A stretch of DNA of 64,000 nucleotides from Hydractinia symbiolongicarpus. Its lineage: Eukaryota > Cnidaria > Hydrozoa > Anthoathecata > Hydractiniidae. Under the pieces are notes generated by a model. That model was not told the DNA's origin. It did not search any database and saw nothing but the letters and a program-made list of their open reading frames with translations. Numbering within the stretch: the stretch's first letter is position 1; every line of letters begins with the position of its first letter. A program made the translations under genes and the position numbers. This document shows positions 1-12,000 of the stretch, in pieces. Where the stretch lies: contig NC_079881.1 in NCBI RefSeq assembly GCF_029227915.1, positions 9,174,001 to 9,238,000 of the forward strand, in the 5' to 3' direction.

Positions 1-1407
1 GGAAGTACATACCAAAGCGGAGATGAGATAGAAACATTTTTTTTGCAATGTCATCCCCAATCTCCTTAAAAAACTGGAAAACAAAAGTTCAAACAAATTT
101 ACCTTCTTCGCATTCATTTGCGAAATTATGGGTTAACTTTTTTTAATTGTTAAACACAAACGCATAGGGGGGACACTCTAGTTGCCCTTTTTGCGGTTTG
201 AAATAAAACCAAATTTCAAAATAGGGACGTGTCAGTCAATTATCGATCGGCACATGCCTAACCGGATCAGAAATGCGGTTTTCATAATTACTGGTGAAGA
301 GTAACCCTTGGAAATCTTTGTATGGGACAGTTCCGGTCATCTTCTTATAATTACGCCGCAGAATACAAAGCATGAATTTAACAATGTAGTGTAAGCTCCT
401 GTCACACGTTCAACGGCAGGAAAATTATTTTTCCTCTCTTGAATGACACAGAAACACAATAAGTCAAATTACTTAAATTAACTGATTAATAACGAAACTA
501 GGAACATGCGTCTGAAACTAAAAGTTCAAAGAGAGTAAGATCAGGCTTTTTCATTCCTGAGAAAGAAAGTTTAATCATGTGATCTGAAGGTATAAACAAA
601 AAGTAGGAAGTGTAAAACAGGATTAAAGGTAATTAAACTCGCGATAAGTTAATTGAGGTCTTTACACGCAAAAGTCAATGGAAAATGATTATAGGAAGCG
701 TTAAAGGTGGAATTTGCAATACACCCTTGTACTTTCTTTGTGTTAATGCTTCTGCAAATTTCTTGAGGTATACGGACTGAATTTCCACCTGTTAATTCAC
801 ACAAGTACTTCTAATTTATTCTTATATTTTGGATAAAAGGGGAATTATACATATGTATTAACAAAAATATACAACATAGGCATTTCTTTATTCTAACCCA
901 ACATGCAATAAATACTTGACTGTACTTTTTATATATATATAGAGAATTTACACAATTAACATAAGCGCAAAAACAATTCTAAAAAATTCATTGAAATAAA
1001 TTAGTAACTATATATATATAGTACATATGTATATAATCTACATATACTTTGTGATGCCATTATACCTTAACAAGGAAGCGAAATACTAGAATTAAATTCA
1101 AGCTTCTAGTAATTTAAATCTCTTTGTTATTCACTCACTCTTTAAGCAAATAAAAAATATTTTTAATATTTTTAATATAAAATATATAATACATAATGGT
1201 ACACATAATATATATTATAGGAACTATATATTCATTATCAGGGGTATGCTTTATCTAAGAATGTCTCAAAAACTTCACAATCCATCATTCAGCGAATTCT
1301 TGGAATATCTCGATGAGTAATGCCAACTGAAATAAGAAATTTCTTATTACAGGAAATGAAACAGGAAAATAAACCGTCTACTGAGTTTTGTGAATCACAT
1401 CGTGCCA
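1..1407. other. AT-rich 3' flank of the SOCS-like gene, no gene seen
   Basis: No coding exon is recognisable. The stretch contains short TA dinucleotide runs (about 930-940 and 1010-1040) and A/T-rich low-complexity sequence around 1140-1230. It lies downstream of the minus-strand SOCS-like CDS, so part of it is probably that gene's 3' UTR. Confidence 0.5.
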
Positions 1408-2088
1408 TCATAGGGAGTAAGGGTATACACTTAGCTGTTCTTGAACAAAAGTAATATCACATTTAGCTTTGTTTTTTTGTTTATTTAATGATACCCTGGA
1501 CAAATGTTTCAATGAGGAAACAGTCTTTCTCACAGGAGCTTTTAAGAATTTATCAGAACTGATTTTTCCTTGGCTACAGTACGTTTGAATTAACCCAAGA
1601 ACTGTATCTGAATGACAAACAGGTTTGGAGCTTGCCGCAAAAAAGAACTTTCCATAACTGTATTCAATTCTTATGCTTTTTATTGCCATTTTTCGGTCAA
1701 CATAAGTTACTGTGTAATAATGGGATTGAGAAGAACTGTCTCGAACTAAAAATCTTCCTGGCTCATAGCCTTTCAGTTTTTCTACTGCTTCTTGTGTTGA
1801 TATATCCCTGTAATAAAATCCAGACATATCAAGTTCGGTATTATTTTGTTGAAAAAGATTCTTTTTATAACTGCTTAATTTTTCGGGTCTGTAGTGGTAT
1901 GATCTGTGTGATTCTTTTAAAGGTGAAACATCATTGAACATTCTATTGCAGCATGGCTTATACTGCCCCAACGGTGAGCAGAAAATATAATCATGTACTG
2001 TTGGTGCCAGCTTGAATGTAATAAATTTTGTGACTAAAGTCACTACAAATACACAAAAAGTTGAGTAACTAGCGAAGTACTTTTCCAA
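1408..2088 (-). CDS. SOCS-family protein, CIS/SOCS2-like (SH2 plus SOCS box)
   Basis: The 226-residue uninterrupted reading frame has an SH2 domain at about residues 89-185. It opens with SGFYYRDIS, carries the phosphotyrosine-binding arginine in FLVRDSS (Arg116), and continues through IRIEYSYGKF. A C-terminal SOCS box follows at about 189-226: the elongin-binding BC-box is SSLKHLSRVSL, and the frame ends in YPYSL, like the tails of vertebrate CIS and SOCS2. Family members bind phosphorylated receptors or kinases through SH2 and recruit Elongin B/C with a cullin-5 E3 ligase. The usual LPLP of the cullin box is not visible. The first 45 residues are hydrophobic and resemble no family N-terminus, so the true start may be a later Met (50 or 88) or lie in an upstream exon. 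The SH2 and SOCS parts are certain; the exact orthologue is not. Confidence 0.88.
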   Translation of the reverse strand: MEKYFASYSTFCVFVVTLVTKFITFKLAPTVHDYIFCSPLGQYKPCCNRMFNDVSPLKESHRSYHYRPEKLSSYKKNLFQQNNTELDMSGFYYRDISTQEAVEKLKGYEPGRFLVRDSSSQSHYYTVTYVDRKMAIKSIRIEYSYGKFFFAASSKPVCHSDTVLGLIQTYCSQGKISSDKFLKAPVRKTVSSLKHLSRVSLNKQKNKAKCDITFVQEQLSVYPYSL

Positions 2089-3000
2089 AGTAAAACTCTC
2101 ACTAAGATATTGTTCACAGCCGCTTGTGTGAGCAAGAAAGAATTAATAGATAAAGGCTGTGTTCATACGTTTACTAATATTCTTTTGAATCTTTCCTAGA
2201 ATAACCTTGAGAATTAAACATTATATGAATGCAGCATCTGTTGTTTTGGTTTCCTAGAAATCTGCTTGCATAATAATATCTCTGTAGAAAAGCTTCTGAG
2301 AATTACATTAATTTAAAGCATTTGATTGGATATGAAAACAATTATTAGAAAGATACGACCGGTTATTCCCAACCAGAAAAAATGGGAAACTTCTTAACTT
2401 TTGCATCACATTGACCTTCAACTTTTGAAACTAATATTATTTTTTTAACATAAAAAGTAAGAAATTATGCTAAAATAAGATTTTTAAAGTTACTAAAATT
2501 CTCAAGCGGATATACCCACATAATAACATCGTGCCCGGATCGCACACCGGTATGAATAGAAAAATGTTTTAAAATCATTTCCGGCCGTTTACAAGGGCCG
2601 TTTATTATATAGCTAAAAGGATACCATAAGCTGTGGAAAACCTAACCTAACAGTGTTGTTTTGTTTTGTGTGCGAATCTAGACAGATGGATTAAACATTT
2701 TCGTAAAGTACAAGGCTGAGTAGAGGGCAAAAGGGCATTCGAGATCTTGTCCAACTAGAGCTAGCTAGCTATAGCTTTATAGTTACATCCCTTTTTCATG
2801 ATACACGCATGCTCTTTTTGAACTTTTCAGGTTTACTTGTAGCTAAATGCTTATGATGGTTTTAGGACTTGAGAAGCCTTTCATACCCTCTTTATATTAC
2901 AACAAATTGACCCACTCAAACAGTTGTTAACGAAATAACGTAAGCCTAAGAGTAGCTAAGGTGCCATTCACTGAAAACGCCTGTAGGCGAACTATATAGG
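2089..3000. other. Intergenic, no gene seen
   Basis: AT-rich sequence upstream of the SOCS-like CDS. It includes CTAGCTAGC-type short repeats near 2757-2775, and related CTAGC runs recur at about 4870 and 44550. No exon or RNA gene is supported. Confidence 0.4.
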
Positions 3001-3139
3001 TATATAACAGTACGGCACTTTCCCCTGATTGGGTGATCACCCGATTGGGCAAGTCGGCGGTGGACGCTAACTTTTTTATACCCTGATCGAGTGAGTGGCG
3101 CTTTGGAGCTTGTAATAAGTCAATCGAGTGACTCTGTTC

Positions 3140-4755
3140 TGAACCAACTACGGACACAGGCCCAACTTTGGACACAGGACTGGCCCGTCTTTAGACAGGC
3201 CGGTTCATCAAAAGACAGGTCGATGCGTTCGCAATCGGGATAGCCCATCTATTGACGGGCCCGGTCCAATTTTGGACAAATGTATGCAAATACGTCTTAA
3301 GTTGGTACAGGCGCAACTATTGACGAAGGAATCTCTTGCTTTTAAAAGCCGTGTTATTCGATGGGACAAACTTAACTGTACACAAAGGTCTCTTGTAATT
3401 TTAGAAAATGTGTCACAAGATGGTAAAAGGCCTAACTATTGACAAAGGACACTTGTGTTTTCAAAAATCGTAGTAAAAAAGGACAGATCCAACTTTTGAC
3501 ACTTTTTAGAAACAGCATGGGTCAGTTTGAAGACTCCCAGACTAAAGTTAAGCCTTGTAACATGGGAAACACACTGTTTCAAATTTAAAAAAAAAATAAA
3601 GACAGATCTGGCCCAACTGTGGACAAATGCACTATAGTGTTTATAGGAGAGGACAAAAGAAAACAAAAAATATACAGAGGAAAATAAGTCATAAATTCTC
3701 TAAATATAATCTATTACAAATATAGATGACTTGCTATCTTAATAAATTTTTTGAAAATAAAGCAATTCAATTGGCTAATACTTCTTTTTAGAAGATCTGA
3801 TTAGTTAAAAAAAACTATTTGCTTGTGAAAAAAAATGTAAACAAAGCTTAAGTCATCTATAGCTAAAGTAATGAGCAACACAAATACAATTTCATAATAT
3901 TTTTCTTTAAAAATTGAGCAAACACAGACATAAATTCACAAATATTAGTAGCACAGTCAGTAGAGCGTACGACTCATTTCCAAGTGGTTGTGGGTTTGAT
4001 CCCCACATAATGCTGTTGTCCAGTTGGAAAAGAATTTCAAAAAAGATTTCTGTAGCTCAAATGGGAGCTTAAGGACTCACTGATCACATAAAATATAAAT
4101 TAACTTATAATATTTCTTTAAAATTATAATCAATCTTTCTGTTTCTTGATTATATAACAAAATATTTCAATCATGGATGCCCCAGCCAAAACGATTCTCG
4201 CTCTCAAGTTACGTAATAGGTCCAGTTGCAATAATTCCATCAAAGATTATATTGAAAATTAAACATAGCAAAATAGATTAAACAACAGCTTAGCTATACT
4301 ATAGCTACCTGTGAATATATATAATATGAAATTACACTGAGCTAAATGTTATATTTTGATATCTGAGTCATAATTATTTAGCTAGTCATTATGTACACAA
4401 ACATCTCCGATAATTCAACAAGGAAGTCTCTAACTGCTTTTTAAAATGCTTTCGCAGATATGGTCTTGCACGAGTTGTAAAAGTGTTGTTTTTGCTACCC
4501 ACAACAATCTTGAAATACATAACTGGATTTAATCTCAGCTAGCCATATACAACAATACCTCGGCGAAAGTTGCAGCAGTTCAGTTTTTTTCACTTTATTG
4601 TAGTTAGTTTACGTTAAATGCAATGTCTTAAGTATGCAAACATCTTTTAACGCCATATAGCAAGTTGGTCCTGGCCCGTCAATTGACAGGCCAGCATGTC
4701 AAAAGATGGGCCACCATGTCAAAAGACAGGCCGTGTTCCAAGTTGGGTTAGAATA
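3140..4755. mobile_element. Foldback-like element with inverted arrays of a ~20-nt motif
   Basis: From about 3140 to 3630 the plus strand repeats a degenerate motif close to GGCCCAACTTTTGACAAAGG, at about 3140, 3159, 3181, 3200, 3241, 3261, 3309, 3426, 3485 and 3608. At 4672-4750 the same motif family appears on the minus strand, so the two blocks face each other as inverted repeats. Several copies are themselves near-palindromic (GGCCCGTC-TTTA-GACAGGCC at 3183; GGCCCGTC-AATT-GACAGGCC at 4675). No transposase is present. I infer a non-autonomous DNA element. The exact ends and target duplication were not found. Confidence 0.5.
3950..4016 (+). repeat. tRNA-like sequence (tRNA pseudogene or SINE head)
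   Basis: The sequence TAGCACAGTCAGTAGAGCG resembles a Pol III A box and D arm. About 30 nt later a perfect T-arm follows: GTGGG stem, TTTGATC loop, CCCAC stem, with a good B box (GGGTTTGATCC). The loop expected to hold the anticodon reads CTCATTT, which would be a CAT anticodon. The anticodon stem does not pair and the acceptor stem pairs only partly, so this is not a functional tRNA. It sits inside the foldback-like element. Confidence 0.45.
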
Positions 4756-4759
4756 ACTC

Positions 4760-6260
4760 TACCCAATCAATGTTACAACATCTTTCTACATTGTAAATGG
4801 GTTCGCCTGCTCGAAGTTTATTTTATATATGTGAAGCCAATACACTAATAACATGTTTCTTATGTCTTTAGCTAGCTAGCGCTATAGGGTATCAATCCTT
4901 ATTTCTTTCACAAATATATTTTTACATTAGTTTCTTGCTTTAGCTAACATAATTAATCTTATTTGTCACCTAAGCCATTTGTCACCTAGCCGTTTTGGTT
5001 TATTCTGTAAGCATGCAGTAGCTGTCATCTGTACACGTAATAAAAGACTCAAATATACTTATTATTCACAAACTAGCTACCCTTGCTTGCTTCAGAACAT
5101 CAAAATAACAAAATCTCTCCAGCATGTTAGCTAGAAACAATTAATACTTTACCATGTTGATCCAACGTAAATAAACATTAATAGCGCCAGAACAGCATAG
5201 TAATTTTTTTTTAATTGGTGAATCGACGCGAAATACGCATGTGACTTCATATAAACAAAATTGGCCCCCGCTTTTGTCCAGTGGCTTGCCTTTTTACGAA
5301 ACAATTTTTTTTTCATAAACAGTACTCACACGATCCGGGTAAGTCTCAACTAATTTGAAAGTTGCAAACTCCCCTGATCGGGTGATTACCCCCGTGCCAT
5401 TTGGTGCCAGTTCTGAAATTTTTTAAAAAGAATGAAAACGCTATTATCTTTTATATTGAAGAAGAACTACTTTGTTATATGACTTACACACATTATACTC
5501 ACCCGTCATGATCAGAGGTCTGATCAGGGTGAAGCATTCTCTGTTAAGAATGAAATACGGATTTGCTATGATAGATATTCACCAATATGCTATTATCTTT
5601 GTTGTTTTCTTTAATAATTATGTCTTCTTTTCTGCATAATTTTACAAGTGCATAGCATAGAAACTTTATTCCCAGATAAACTTAATTATTTAGGACGTTT
5701 TAAAAGGAATTGTTGAAACTGAATATTTTGGTTAAAGATAGTAGTATTATCACTATAAAATTATGAAAAGAGTGTCACAATAGAAAAAATGCGTGCTTTG
5801 TAGATGCCACATCCAAGGTTTTGGTTTGAAAGATGATGATATTCAGTCAAATTATATTAGTGTATTTGTTTCAGGGACTATCTCCACCATCATTTCAAAT
5901 TTTATATGAATTGATTGTAATTTTTTAAACTCAAAAATTATACAAAATGAAAATAAATGGGAAAAGAAAGAGATATATGACAGAGGAAAGATTTGGAAAC
6001 TGCTTTAAAACGAATCTAGAAACAATATTTAAAACGAAGTCCAAACAAATTCTTAAATGAATTTATTTTACCAAAACAATTGATTTTTTATCTAAAAATA
6101 TTTTAAAATTCGTAACAAAATTGTTTAGAATCTCTTATAATAATACGGAGTGTATGTGACGGTCATAGTGGATATCGTCATTTTCCTTTAAAATCGCCGA
6201 AATTTCCTTTGAAGTTGCCGAAAAAAGTATGTCTCAAATGTTAAATTTTATGACGCTACA
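4760..6260. other. Intergenic, AT-rich, no gene seen
   Basis: No coding exon is recognisable. At about 5370-5390 there is a GC-rich CCCTGATCGGGTGATTACCC sequence that also occurs, slightly altered, at about 3026-3045 in the same orientation. A GATCAG-rich patch lies at about 5510-5530. Confidence 0.4.
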
Positions 6261-6266
6261 GCGCGA

Positions 6267-6327
6267 CATCAATAACACTACTTTAACGTCAATATCACTA
6301 CTTTAACATCAATATCCTATATTAAAT
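6267..6327. repeat. 20-bp tandem repeat, about 3 units
   Basis: Three adjoining units of the pattern CATCAATATCACTACTTTAA begin at 6267, 6287 and 6307, differing at a few bases. They lie just left of the larger tandem-module repeat. Confidence 0.6.
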
Positions 6328-6489
6328 TAATGAAGCCGTTACAGTGCACTTAAAACTTTGAGGCCAAATAACTTGGAAACGAGGTGGTGACGTCAATGAT
6401 ATTTCACCAGGTGGGTAGCTAGGGACCACCAGGACCAATTTGGGTAACTTTTCCAAACCTGGGTCCCCAAATCCGTTTCGGAGTGGGCG

Positions 6490-6866
6490 GGTTGATGACG
6501 TCATCAAAAAACTTTTAAACCCTAATATCTCTGCAACCGTTTGTCACAAGTACATGATCCTATACATTTTCTTGATCAGCGTTTCAAGATCTATACAATG
6601 AAGGAATACAAATCTGTCAAAAAAATTTTTTTGTCTTCACGGGTCATTCCTGACGTCAGCAAAATTTTTAAACCCTCCTATCTCAATAACCGCTCATCAA
6701 AAGCACATGATCATATACATTTTCCTGATCAGGGCTTTAAGCTCTCCACAATAGAGGCAATGTGAAAACAAAATTCTAAATTTTTTTTAGTGGATGAGTT
6801 GCTGACGTCATCAAAATTTTTATCCTGCCTTAGTGGATTTTTCCACGGGCCTTATCGACTAGTAAA
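6490..6866 (+). repeat. Interspersed repeat with ~153-bp tandem modules
   Basis: The module begins GACGTCATCAAAA and continues with TTTAAACCCT, ACATGATCCTATACATTTT, GATCAG and a CAATGAAGG/CAATAGAGG block. Starts fall at 6497, 6652 and 6804, so the spacing is 155 and 152. The third, short copy ends in GTGGATTTTTCCACGGGCCT then TATCGACTAGT. Diverged copies of the module and tail occur at about 55013-55190 and 60595-60790, and tail-only copies near 14730-14780 and 16620-16672. This is an uncharacterised dispersed family in this window. Confidence 0.7.
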
Positions 6867-6869
6867 ATA

Positions 6870-9085
6870 TAAGAATTTAAACGATTATTTTTTAAACAGT
6901 CGTGGAGAGGATTCATAAATTGGTTCATTAAATAAATTAAATTAAAATTAAATTATTTCATTTTCAATAATGAAAATGAATAATTGAATATAGATTTTTT
7001 TACAAAAACTTAAATTTTAGTTAAAATAATAAAGTGAGAATAAGACTGTAATTATGTAAATAAAACACAGCTATTACTTTTGATCTAATGCAATGAATAT
7101 GTGGAATGCCAAAATTTTCACAGTGTACCTCTGGACTTAACCCCAAGAAACTATCTAGTTTCTACACTTTCTTACCCAATTTCACACGCATAACATGTAT
7201 TCTCTGCAACGAATTTGCCAACATCTTTATCCATCATTATAAACCTAAAAAAGCTTAGACTGCCCTCTCAACTTTGTAGCATCTTACTGAGTCTCCTTTC
7301 CTCCTGACTTAATAAACATAACACATATCAACCAGTCAACATTCTAACAATTCAAGTACTTCAAGTACTATTTTACCAACATTTTCCTTAACCATCCTCA
7401 ACCTAGTTTTAACTACCTTGTAATGTGATAGCCGGGTAAAAGTCTGACAATGTTCACACCTGACAACACAACGTGTTTATTCCTCAGAGTTCCAGTCCGG
7501 TTTACGCAGTTTCTTTGATGACCTGCTTTCACGTCAAAAGTTTTGTTGTTGTTTTACAGCCAGTTGCTTTTCCTAATGCCAACCATTCACAGACCAGACT
7601 AGGTGTTTTTTAAAGTGAGGCCATATATGTGGCTTGTCACAGGACTTATAAAATCACCCCTTTAAACTCTAAGTTATGGTGGGGGACGTTTAACTCCTCT
7701 CTTAGTAAAACACAAAAAATAACTTCTTGCAGTCGAAATTGTTTTTTTAGAAAAAAAAAAGGTTTAATTTCCATTGTATACTCATTCACCTCTTCACCAA
7801 ATAAAATTTATTATAAGTAAAAAATTTTAAAATTATTTTTATACCATTTCATAGGGATTTAAAAAAGTATTTAAGTGAAGTATGTATAAATATACTTTAA
7901 TTTACCAATTCTGAAAAAAATCATACTTCAAAAAATCATGCTTTAAAGGTATACCATATATCCTTTACTTTCCAAATTTTTAAGAGCTAAAATTACAAAA
8001 TGCCTTTGTTCTAACAGTTTTTAAAGATTTTTCATGAAGTATACCAAAAATAGTTTCAAAAACTATTTTTCATCAAAATCAATTTTTATAACTTCATGCA
8101 TTTTTCTATAAATTGAATGAAATGTAAGAATTTGTAAATAATGATCTGTACTATCTACAAATCTGGTCCCACATGTGGCAAAACTCTGTTTTCAAAATTG
8201 ATTGAAAAATATGGTTTTTCACATTTTATTAACATTTATTAGTTTCTTATAGATAAACAATAACCTGAGAACGGATGTTTTTAATTACAAATTTCAGTTA
8301 ATATATGTGTGAGAGAATTATGTTGCTAGACAACAGCCCTTAACTTCCCCAAATTTTATCATTTGAATGTTAATGCTCATGTTTGATATTTGTGTATAAC
8401 CATTAAGATTTGAACTTGTTTTAAATGCTAACTGTATAAATTTGATCAATTTCTGTATGTATTTACATACATACAGCACCTGGCAAATCCCTGTTGCATA
8501 GCGTTATGTTAATCACATTGTCTAGTTTGGCAAAATTTTGCTAACCTACAACAGGTATGAGGTTGGCAAAGATGATTTACGGGCACTTCAGGGGTCGCAC
8601 GTTACATTTTTCTTTACTCTGGGGATCTGATCAATTTATATCGACTAATATCTTTTGGAGACATTTTTTTTCCTATTCAGCGGCACTGGTGTGTTCATTC
8701 TTTGAAGGCATAATTACAGGAAACTTTGTGTATATACCATAGTACCTATGTAGCAATGTACGGATTGTTAGCCTCTTGTAGGTAGGTGATAACAAACATT
8801 CTGGAGCTAATCCGTCAAAGTGAAATAATTTTTCCACATCCTGTGAAACAAGGTCGGTTCTGCTGTTGTTACAAATAATCTTTTCTTAGCATGTCGACCG
8901 TAGCATACATTTAAGGCAACAAAAAAAGGCTGTTTTTGAATCAATGCAGTTTGACTTTCGGGTTGGCAATGCTAATGCTAATGTAAATTCACAGAGGAAG
9001 GAATTTATCTTTTTTAAGTTTTCAACAAGAAGTTATATCACAACAAAAGGTGTTTGGTTATTCTTTTAGATTAAGAAAAGAACAC
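6870..9085. other. AT-rich intergenic region upstream of the DESI1-PUL gene
   Basis: No exon is supported. A near-perfect palindrome, TGTATGTATTTACATACATA, lies at about 8454-8473. The stretch immediately before 9090 should contain the promoter and 5' UTR of the plus-strand gene, but I could not identify core promoter elements. Confidence 0.4.
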
Positions 9086-9089
9086 CGCT

Positions 9090-12000
9090 ATGGCAAAAGT
9101 CAGTCTCTACATATATGATATTTCAAAGGGCATGGCACGCCAGTTATCTCTTCCTTTAGTGGGTATGTATCTTTATTATATTGTTTCAGTCAGGCACTTA
9201 CTTCTTCTTCCATGTTAAATTCAGTAATTTTCAGCATTGTTGGATACTACCTGCTAGTAATTTGATTCCCAAGACTGAGGCAATAACTTTGTTAAACTTT
9301 AAACATTTGTAGCCCCATGGATGTCATGTTAAGAATAAACAGGACCCTAAATATTTACCACTGAACACAGCTGACAATTTTTTTTATAGTTTTAAATGTT
9401 TTTAAATTGCTTTTAGGTAAACAGATTGATGGTGTTTGGTAAGTATAGTTTTACAAAAAGCATTATGCGTATAAGATAACAGGTTTAGATTTTTGTGATA
9501 CTTTTTATGGTCATCTCCATTAGCCGATTACTGGTCATTCTAATTGCCAGTGATCAAGGAAACAGGCGACTTCTCCATTGAGGCAACAGAATTGTAAATT
9601 TTAAAACACACTATGCACAGGTGAATTTCATGGAATCAGAATTGCCATTAATACTAGTGTGATTAAAAGGCCGATTTTGACCTTTATTGTATTCCTTCAG
9701 TAGCATTGGCTTTAAAGGTCATTGATGTCAAAACTGCCAGAGTTTGGCGAAAAAGTAAAACTTGATTTAACTCTCGAGATCTCAATGATACGCAATATAA
9801 CACAATTCTTCTTAAACAAAGCTCATAAGCATGCCCATATCTGATTATTAGCAAGTAGAGCGACCAAAAATTGCCTAATGGAGATTAGGCTTAAAACCAA
9901 AGAAATAATAGGTCTTTACCGCAGGGAAACATATAGTTCTTCACGTTTTAATCAGTGTAGAACTCAATATAAGGTATATAAGTGTTTTTTTTTTAATCAA
10001 GTTGCTGATGTGAAATTCCTTGTTTATAAATAAAAACCTTTCTATATAGGCATACATCTATTGTTTGTTTTGATAAGGAGTATTTCTATGGTGGACAAGG
10101 CATCACTCATTGCACCCCAGTAAGTTTCTGTTTTTCTAATCTTGATATCACAATCCTTCACAAGGACTATGCAAACTTTTCACTTATGTCTATATTTTCA
10201 TTTATTGGTTAGGAGGTTGTTCTTCGAGTTGAAAATGTGAAAAATGGCTCTTTGAAGGGTTGAAAAATGACTCCTTGACTTAAAAATGTGTAATCTATTA
10301 CATTTCGTGATTGCTTGGATGACATGTTGATAAACAATGAGGTTTTAGTAATTCCTGACGTTACATTAGGGAGGACAGATACTTGACAGTTTATGATTAT
10401 GCCATCTTTGTGGAAAAAACAATTAATCTCTGTGTTGTTAAAGTTCAGGTGTTAAACTCATTTTATGGTTTTCATATACTGATAATAATTTAACATGTTT
10501 TTGTTTGTGTATGTTTCTTGTCATGTGTGGACGTGCAGAGGAAGCGCAAATGAATTAAAATTTAGCAACCTTTTTGACTTGAAAAGAAAAGTGCAAGATA
10601 TTTGTGCTGATCATTTGAACTTTCTTTTTTGGAATTTGTGAATTTCGTAAACTTTTAATAATTACACTTTCATATTGAAATAGCTCCAATTATTCAACTT
10701 CTAAGTAATTTAAAACATTTATTTATGATGATTAAGTTTTAATAATTGATCCTGTTCCATGAAAGGTAATTAAATTTCAAAATTTTAAATAAGGAAGCCT
10801 ACTGTTGTTCAATTTTGAAACTAATTATTTTGTCCACATAGGCGAAATTTTTTGACTTTTATCGTCTAACAGCTTTGTTAGAATACAGATAGAATTTTTT
10901 GTATTTTTTTACAATAAGAGTTTGTTCCATCATCAAAATTTTCCTGCAATATTTATTCAAGGCTTTTACTAAATATGTTTAAATTTCATAGAATATAAGG
11001 TTTTAGTCATTGCTAACCAAAATGAAAACTTCTGGTCAATCCACGTTTGAAATTATTTGCCAAACTAAAAATAAATTGAGTTTTGTGGAATGCAATAGCT
11101 TACAAATGTTAATCCATGCACATCTGTCATTGCCCTCATAAACAGTGCAGGTTTCTTTCAAAACAAAAACTGAACAAAATAAATATGTTTACATGATCAT
11201 ATAGCATTTTTAACACATTTTCGGCATGCTGAAGGTTGATTGAATGTAAGGAGAAAAAAACACTGTGTCATGACTAGAAATTTACGTAATATTTTTTCTT
11301 TTGCTGCCTTTTTGTTTTTTCTATGTTGGCAATTTTTTGCAGGATGAATAGGTCAATAAGCTGCTACTTATATTCTGTGTTCTTTTTGTTTTGTAATTAC
11401 TTCTGGAGATTATTTATAGGACTCCTAATTCTCAATCCAATGCACTTAAGAAGTGACTTATCCTTATGGAAATTATCACAAAGCTATGTAAGAAAAAAGA
11501 TTCTATGCAGGATTATTATTATACAATTCGTTTTTAGGGATTTTTTTGTTTATTCATTGTTTACAATTTAAAATTCTAAATTAAACTTTAAGCGCTTCTG
11601 ATTAAAAGAATTTTTAATGACAGAATAAAAATATATAAGATTAATATGAATAGATTGTTAAAAATTTCTTGAATTTTTATTGTATTATATATTTAATTCC
11701 TTACATCTTTAATGGAATTTTATCAGGTTCATTATCAGAGGGCTCTTTGAAATAAGATCAGCTGTGAACAATGCTTGCTGAAAGATAGAATTTGTGAAAG
11801 CATAACACAAATACTTGTAATTGTTTTGGAATATATTGAATTCATACAATAATATCACATTTCTTTCTTTATGAGCTTGCACAAAAAAAATATCCTGCCA
11901 CAAAATAATTTTCTCCAAACTGGTTAAAATTTGCTTTTTGTTGGTTCGCAAAGATTTCTTTTTACTTTTCTTTTTACATTGATTTCATGATTTAACATGT

